Positions 7,586 to 12,818 of a DNA stretch of 12,818 nucleotides are shown one piece after another (the first letter of the stretch is position 1; each line of letters opens with the position of its first letter). The notes beneath the pieces were generated by a model. That model was not told where the DNA came from. It made no database searches and saw only the letters and a list, made by a program, of their open reading frames with translations. Source of the stretch: Gryganskiella cystojenkinii (lineage: Eukaryota; Mortierellomycota; Mortierellomycetes; Mortierellales; Mortierellaceae); contig JAAAIG010000421.1 of assembly GCA_015852425.1 (NCBI GenBank), forward strand, positions 19,312 to 32,129. The letters are read 5' to 3'. The position numbers and the translations under genes are program-made.

Positions 7586-7695
7586 GATACACGACTGGCA
7601 TTGATGCTGTCAAGAAAACAATATACAGTAAAGGTGATTGCGAATTCTATTTATCTTCTAACATAAAAAATGGATCATAAAAAACATTGTCTATC
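7586..7695 (-). promoter_or_regulatory. RPS25 upstream region overlapping the SHE9 3' end
   Basis: Only 110 bp separate the SHE9 stop codon from the RPS25 ATG, so the SHE9 3' UTR and the RPS25 promoter must share sequence. On the minus strand it holds a weak poly(A)-like GATAAA (7650-7655), a TATA-like CTGTATATT (7620-7628) and TTTTCTTGACAG ending at 7607, which looks like a splice acceptor. If that acceptor is used, the RPS25 leader is spliced and the true promoter lies inside SHE9. An ATG at 7599-7601 precedes the proposed start. Confidence 0.4.
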
Positions 7696-9901
7696 CTACT
7701 TGTACATCATCACCGCAAAGGTCACCAACCCTCCAACAATCGCACCTCCAAGCCCACTGATCAAGAAATCCCTGCGGGTCGCCAGAACCTCTTGACCACC
7801 ATCCGACAACACACGCTTGAACCGGCTGCCGTTCTCCTGACCTGGCTGTTCAATGGACCTGAAGATGACTCCTCCACTCTGGGAACCAAACACAACTCGC
7901 TCGTCATCGCCCATGAGGTAGACATCTGTTCCGAGGTTCACATTCTCTTCGTCTTCTTGCAAGCCAAAGAGGATCGTGCCATCGTCCGCAACGGTATAGG
8001 AAGGCGTAGGTGCAGGTGGAGTGGAAGTCTGAGTATTGTTGTTGTCGTCAAAAGGGGTGGCCTTAGATGATTTTGTGAGAAGTGCCTCCAACCGCTCAAG
8101 TCTCTCCTCCTGTCGCTCGGCGCTCTGGATCATCTTGACCAAGACATCCTCCCCTCCGAGTAATGCTCCTCCGATCGCAACGGCTACTCCTGCCTTGGTA
8201 CTATCCGTGGATGACTCAGTCGTTGGCGAACCAGTTACCATTCCTCCGCTTTGACCAGAGGTAAGTGATCCCGAGGATGATGGAGAGGCGAAAGCGACAG
8301 ACTTGTCGGGCAAGATCCCGCGTTCCGTGAGATCTTCGACCAACTCTTCGTATCGCTCAACTTGTTTCCTCCTCCGTCTCGGCTCGACAAACGCCTGAAC
8401 GATTAAGAACGCCATCACGTTGACTCCAACAAGACCCCATGTACCGTAGGTGGAAGCGGCCCGAATCTTGTCCGACCAGACCTGCTCCTCATGATACCGT
8501 TCCATGATCACGCGCGTGAGCTTTCGAGATTTTTCCTCCACGTTGGCCTCGGCCTGTTTGTATTCGCTCCGGGTCTTTTGTTCCGCCTGTTCGTTAGCAT
8601 GTTCGGATCGATAGAGATCTGTGAACCGGATGACATCGTCGGGGGACCAGAGGTGTTTCCGTTGGAGCAGATCGTTGATGGCTTTTTGAGTATCAGATCG
8701 GTTCCTGATCGCATCTTCGTAGGCTTGTTTCGATTGCAACAATGAGATACGAGCCTTGTCCAACGCGTCACCTATTAGATCATCGTTATTTGTAAGTAAA
8801 AATTATTCGCCGTTTTTTGAACTTCTGCGGGATATCTCGAGGCATTATAGAATGATAGTAAAAATTACCGTGATTGATAACTTTGTGTTTGAGGTCGTTG
8901 ATAGCATTGTATCCCGTAAAGCTATTCAGGTGCCCGGAAAGTTGAGAGATCATGTCCCGATAATCCTTCCTCTTGACTGATTCTTGAAGCTGGCGGAGAC
9001 TGTCTGGGAGAGATGATCGAATGTATTCGGTTGATGACGCCAATGACTTCTTGTAGGGCAAGAGACGGGCCTTGAACGGCTCCAATGGATCCTCGATAAA
9101 CTCGTTGTCTCGTTGGGTGGACTGGGATGATGAGCCCTTTGCCGCTATTGAAGAGAAAGGCGCTGAAGTTGAAGCTGATGGTTCTGAACTCGTCATAGAG
9201 CCTACTGAAGTCGAGGAGGTTGAAGCAAGGCTCTCTTCAAGTCGATCCGCGGTGGTCTCTGATTCCAATGAAGAAGAGGACGACGCCGAGGATGGCTTTG
9301 ACACGCTAGCAGCACTAGTCTCAGTTGACCCCTGACTAGGTCTCGTGGTCTTTCCTGTAAATTGTTGAGTCATTCTCTTGTTTTGCTTTGCTGCTGCTGC
9401 TTCTGCTTCCTTGGCTTTCTTTGCGGCAGCTTCTGCCTCGGCTCTGGCAGCGGCCTCCTCAGCCTCCTTGATGGCGGCGAGTCGTCTCTGCTCCTGCTCT
9501 GCAGCGAGGCGTTGTTGACGGACCAATTCCTCCTCGAGTTTTTTCTTTTCTGCGGCAGCACTCTCGAGGATCTCCTTCAGACTTGCCTCCTCGGCCATGA
9601 TCCTCTGTCGTTCAGCAGCCGCAGCGACCTCAGTTGATTCTGCTGCAGTGGTTGTCTCGGAAGCGATGGACCCTTGAGACTTGAGGCCATCTTTAGAAAC
9701 AGAGTCTTTGATACCGTTGACTTTGCTGTTGCTGTCTTGGCTGTCCTTGGCCTTGTTATCCTTGACGATAGCAGTGGAGGTGAATGTGCGGCTGACTGGG
9801 AACAATATCGAAGATGAGGACGAGGTGAGGGAATGATGGCGAGAAGAAGGCGGTCTGGCCAGGGATCCTGCGGGACGGATCAGGCGGATGGCAGTTGCCA
9901 T
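7696..9901 (-). CDS. SHE9: She9/Mdm33, mitochondrial inner membrane morphology protein
   Basis: She9 (Mdm33) shapes the mitochondrial inner membrane; in yeast its loss gives ring-like mitochondria and overproduction causes inner-membrane septation. The two exons are 8869-9901 and 7696-8771, joined across a 97-nt intron (GTAATT...AATAG, split Gly codon), giving 702 aa. The start at 9901 gives a Ser/Arg-rich N terminus without acidic residues for about 45 residues, a good mitochondrial presequence. An Ala/Glu/Lys coiled coil spans about 96-176, and a Ser/Thr-rich linker about 190-265. The She9_MDM33 domain runs from about 300 to 480, with LSGHLNSFTGY, RNRSDTQKAINDLLQRK, W..DDV.RFTDLYRSEH and RYHEEQVWSDK. 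A membrane segment follows at 454-473 (GTWGLVGVNVMAFLIVQAFV), then a basic RRRRK. A Gly/Ala-rich hydrophobic patch lies at 538-551 and a second membrane helix at about 681-699, near the C-terminal end. It is longer than yeast She9 (about 450 aa), mostly through low-complexity linkers. Confidence 0.92.
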
Positions 9902-10578
9902 TGAGAGCAAGCAGGATGTACCGGAAGGGTTTAAAATAGAAAAGAGTGGAGAGAGGGTTGGACAGCGAGGAAAGACCAATGAGAAAAGGATCAGATTGCA
10001 ATTGTTCCCATGGCTCTTCCACATCCCGCAACGGTCCATTCCGCGAATGTTCAGGAACGCAGTCACAGAAGTCAGAAACGCGATGAGCCTGTCGCTTCAC
10101 TAGAAGACTTCAGTCTTGGTATTTAACCGAAGACTGTTATCGTTCTGCTTCCTACACCACAGACAACAGCCCTTCATGGATCGATCCTCGAGCAGATCCT
10201 CGATTAATCACCCCAACTTTTTTCATAAGTCTGCGCAAAGTACGGACAAAAGGCGCAATACACGCATCTGTGGTCGTCGGATATCCTGCCTATTATTCAA
10301 GAGTCGTCATTTGTCTGCTTGTATTCGCAGTAGAGTCGCCCGAAGCGGAATGGAAAGAGACCAGCAAGACGGACGCTTTCTGGGACAAGATCCTGGTTAG
10401 AGACACCAAGAAGCAGGAAAAAAGGAACCTAAAGCGCTTGCGCTCCAAGCGGAAACCCATACAGTGGATCAGCTTGGCGTGGCTATGAATCGCTCACCAA
10501 AAAACTTTACGGCAACTTAGGTACGAACCCCCTTGGCGTTGGACTGTTTGACAACGTTTAAGCACTGATGATGAAGAC
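9902..10578. other. SHE9 upstream region and uncharacterised sequence
   Basis: No supportable gene. The SHE9 frame stays open upstream to 10066, but that extension lacks presequence character and I treat it as leader. On the plus strand 10270-10488 is a 72-codon ORF whose second half reads like protein (ESPEAEWKETSKTDAFWDKI, then many Lys/Arg). It has no identifiable start and follows an acceptor-like TTCGCAG at about 10335-10341. It could be further debris of the decayed gene downstream. Confidence 0.3.
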
Positions 10579-10929
10579 ATGTTCTCAACTGCTTTGGCAA
10601 CAGTTGACCATGAGCAGACCTCCGAGCTGAATGCTGATGTAGCTACCGATGACCGGACATCCAAACTAAATAAGGGTGCTGAAAGCAAATCAACTGGCAC
10701 GCGCTCCCTTGGACCAGAGGGATGTTACCAAGTCCGACATTTATATAACTCTCGCACGTATAACTTTACTAACTACAATGACTTGTCATTCTACATAGCT
10801 CTATTTCAAGACGATTTGCCTTCAGCAGATCCTGTGGACCCGATGTATTTTCCTAACTTTCTCTCGGAAGGCACCGCTGAAGACACATTTCCCATAGGCA
10901 TAGACTGTTTCGTCGGACCTGTGTCGTGA
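10579..10929 (+). pseudogene. Coding-like ORF, possible 5' part of the decayed gene
   Basis: This is a 116-codon ORF without a recognised family. The second half looks protein-like (YNFTNYNDLSFYIALFQDDL, then Pro/Asp-rich). After its TGA, short coding-like pieces continue in other frames (for example VDEVLFKLLGKELNYDGSRG from about 11079), which matches the broken-frame pattern of the clearer pseudogene further downstream on the same strand. The link between them is inference. Confidence 0.22.
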
Positions 10930-11342
10930 ACAAGGACTAGGGCTAGGCGGGATGACCTTTCCAAGTCTGGGTTGAGGGAGGAAGATACAAGGGGTGTAGA
11001 TATGCATAAGGAGGGAACAGGGGTCAAAATGGTAAAAGGATATATATTCAAGGCAGGGGCACAGGACAGGGGTTCAAGGTGTTGACGAAGTATTATTCAA
11101 GCTACTAGGTAAGGAACTAAACTATGATGGGAGTCGAGGTTCTATTCATGCTATCTTGTGGGGGACGGGCTGTTCCAGTCAGTTGAGGTTGCTCGTGTGG
11201 GAAATGTAGCAGTGCAACCAAATCGGGACATGCCTCGATCATTTCGCTTTACCTGTTGCCTCTGTGGTACAAAGGTGTGACTACGGGTGACAACATAGGG
11301 TCGTTGTAGCGACAACCTGGTACAACGAGTAGCATTCTGAGT

Positions 11343-12319
11343 GGGGCGCATGACTACTTCAAGAATGGAAGTAACATTTCTGAGGAGCTCATGACGTGGC
11401 GACGAGACCAAATTGACGATCAATATTCCTCCAGGAGAGCGACGTCGACAAGATCCGTTCTCATACTTCATTTTCCACCATGAATTGCTGAAGGACCTGC
11501 AGGATGACCAATGCACTCTCTGGGGACGAGCTATCACTGAGGCGGATGATATGTTTATTTTTCGAGTGGCAAAGGCATGCATCCACAAGGACTAGTCGGC
11601 AGTATGAGTTGTCGGATATATCAGTATTGCAAGCTGCTCGCAATCTTTTGAACTATCAATGTTCTTTGGGCTGATATCGTCCTAGCAGGCGACAACGATG
11701 ACACATTTATCGAGCGGTTCTTCAAACCCTTAATTAATAGATTCTTCGGAAACATGGGAGGCTCCAAGATATGCTTGGAAAGCAACACTATTGAGGTCTT
11801 TAAATGGGTGAATTGGCTTTTGATTATTCTGCGTTAACACTCCTAAACACAAGAGCGACAAACTCAAGGCTGGCAATCGCGACACTGGGGAGCTCCTCTA
11901 CCCAGATGTCATGCTCTCAACAACGACCGAATCTGAGCACTCATTCCTTGTTGCGGAGGTCAAAAAGTTGGATGTAACTCAGAAGGAGTGCGACAAAGAT
12001 CGAGTTAAAGATGTTTGTCGAAATAAAGCGATGTTTGGATGCTCTCTTGAAATTCAGAGTGGATGGACGGGCAATTGGTCTTCTGGGACAATGCTATCGA
12101 GTTGAGGCGAGATCACTTACTCTGCCATGCGAAGGTGTATACCTCCCCACACTCCTTGGCGCATTTGACCTGATTTTTTCTCGCTGCCCTGCTTGCTATT
12201 GCTCCACCACTCCACCAATGCTTGCTGTCAAGGCAGTCTTTAATTACGCCATATCAGCGTTCGCCGCCTGTAAACGGAGATGCAGTATATTGAAAAAGGG
12301 CTGGACTCGAGGCACCTAA
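11343..12319 (+). pseudogene. Multiply frameshifted gene with a PD...ExK pattern
   Basis: Protein-like sequence passes through all three plus frames. About 11343-11420 contains HDYFKNGSNISEEL. 11413-11595 contains SYFIFHHELLKDLQDDQCTL. 11594-11660 contains SRQYELSDISVLQAARNLLN. 11658 to about 11830 contains VLWADIVLAGDNDDTFIERF. About 11824-12010 contains GELLYPDVML and then FLVAEVKK. 12011-12319 contains VEIKRCLDALLKFRVDGRAI and ends in a TAA. The pieces follow one another without gaps and need single-base shifts near 11590, 11658, 11830 and 12010, so this is a decayed gene rather than exons. PD at 11902-11907, then 16 residues, then EVK at 11956-11964 fits the spacing of PD-(D/E)xK nuclease-type folds. 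The layout reminds me of large lineage-specific families in Mucoromycota genomes, but that is memory, not a match. Confidence 0.5.
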
Positions 12320-12806
12320 ACGCTAAGCCATTCTACCTCCAAACTGACCTAACGTTTCATGACCTAACCTGTCCAACCCAATGCTCCTTATTTTGCGATC
12401 GATAGCTGTGGTGCCGCTTTCAGTGCTTGGACCGGTGGACTCTTAGGCAAGTAAAAATATATAAATATAGAGGACGATCCCCATGTTAATCTTTTTGCTG
12501 AGATAGAACAACAATCAAAGTGCGCCGTTGTTGTTGGATTTTTTCTCGGAGGACGATCCGCATCTGAATATGGCAAACCCTTCTTTTGGTGTCACCATCT
12601 CCAGGAATGATGACCTAGACCGCAAAGTCAACGCCTCGATAACCGCCACCAAACAAATCAATTGCATCTCGCCTCATTACCACCTGCCTTAAATTCATAT
12701 GTCCATGTGGACAAACTCAGCGAGAAGGGAAGTCGGGCTTTTTTTTGGTCAAAAAAATACGCCGGCCTTTCTCCTGTGACACAAAGTCCTTCGACTCCTA
12801 TCTACC
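12320..12806. other. Upstream region of the next plus-strand gene
   Basis: No coding sequence seen. A 15-base motif, GAGGACGATCCSCAT, occurs twice about 80 bp apart (near 12470 and 12549). A short poly-T/poly-A hairpin (TTTTTTTTGGTCAAAAAAA) lies at about 12738-12756, some 50 bp before the start codon at the window end. A TATATAAATATA-like string lies near 12458-12468. Confidence 0.35.
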
Positions 12807-12818
12807 ATGGTTGTCTTT
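12807..12818 (+). CDS. Possible start of a plus-strand gene, cut by the window
   Basis: ATG GTT GTC TTT (M-V-V-F) follows TCTACC, giving an ideal start context (ACCATGG) after a pyrimidine-rich stretch. Only four codons are visible, so the product cannot be named. An MVVF-type N terminus is seen in LYAR-like zinc-finger proteins, but four residues are no proof. Confidence 0.35.

Noticed and set aside
9362..9637. Cys/Leu-rich plus-strand ORF
   Set aside because: It is the mirror of the Ala/Glu/Lys coiled coil of SHE9.
9902..10066. N-terminal extension of SHE9 to the upstream in-frame ATG at 10066
   Set aside because: The extension has mixed Cys and acidic residues and would bury the clear mitochondrial presequence that starts at 9901.
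11151..11588. 145-codon minus-strand ORF
   Set aside because: It has no recognised motif and is antisense to plus-strand segments that read much more like protein and continue in order downstream.
12388..12576. 62-codon minus-strand ORF near the right end
   Set aside because: It is short, has no motif, and lies in a region that looks like a promoter for the following plus-strand gene.

Overview
The window looks like nuclear DNA of an early-diverging fungus. Three conserved eukaryotic genes have spliceosomal introns (97 to 726 nt) with GTAAG/GTAAT-type donors, CTAAY/CTNAC-like branch points and short pyrimidine tracts before CAG or TAG. One of them, SHE9/MDM33, is a fungal mitochondrial family. 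The intron sizes and the decayed family at the right end remind me of Mortierellomycotina, but that placement is inference from memory.

Centre (about 3.4-9.9 kb): three genes in tandem on the minus strand. Listed 5' to 3' along the transcripts they are SHE9/MDM33 (7696-9901, 2 exons, 702 aa), RPS25/eS25 (6087-7585, 3 exons, 121 aa) and NOP56 (3571-5628, 4 exons, 483 aa). Exon borders were set by reading frames and splice signals, and every junction keeps the family sequence in frame. NOP56 and eS25 both serve ribosome production: NOP56 in box C/D snoRNPs that methylate and process pre-rRNA, eS25 as a 40S subunit protein. She9 acts separately, in the mitochondrial inner membrane. The spacing is tight: only 110 bp lie between the SHE9 stop and the RPS25 start codon.

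Left flank (1-3.4 kb): no intact gene that I can name. It holds a short ORF with a type II membrane anchor (203-610), frame-broken coding-like sequence (about 660-1612), a broken cysteine-rich gene remnant (about 2069-2653), and immediately next to it a foldback or MITE-like element (2656-3021) rich in GGTCG/CGACC, with a 96-bp hairpin repeat at its right end and a TAA microsatellite beside it.

Right flank (9.9-12.8 kb): the SHE9 upstream region, then coding-like debris ending in a pseudogene on the plus strand (about 11343-12319). Its reading passes through all three frames and it carries a PD...ExK pattern. The last 12 bases look like the start of another plus-strand gene in a strong start context.

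I found no rRNA, tRNA, CRISPR array, bacterial-type system or convincing snoRNA. The points most worth a second look are the NOP56 start codon standing alone as an exon, the nested foldback element, the two pseudogenes and the large RPS25 introns. I see no clearly new biological system.
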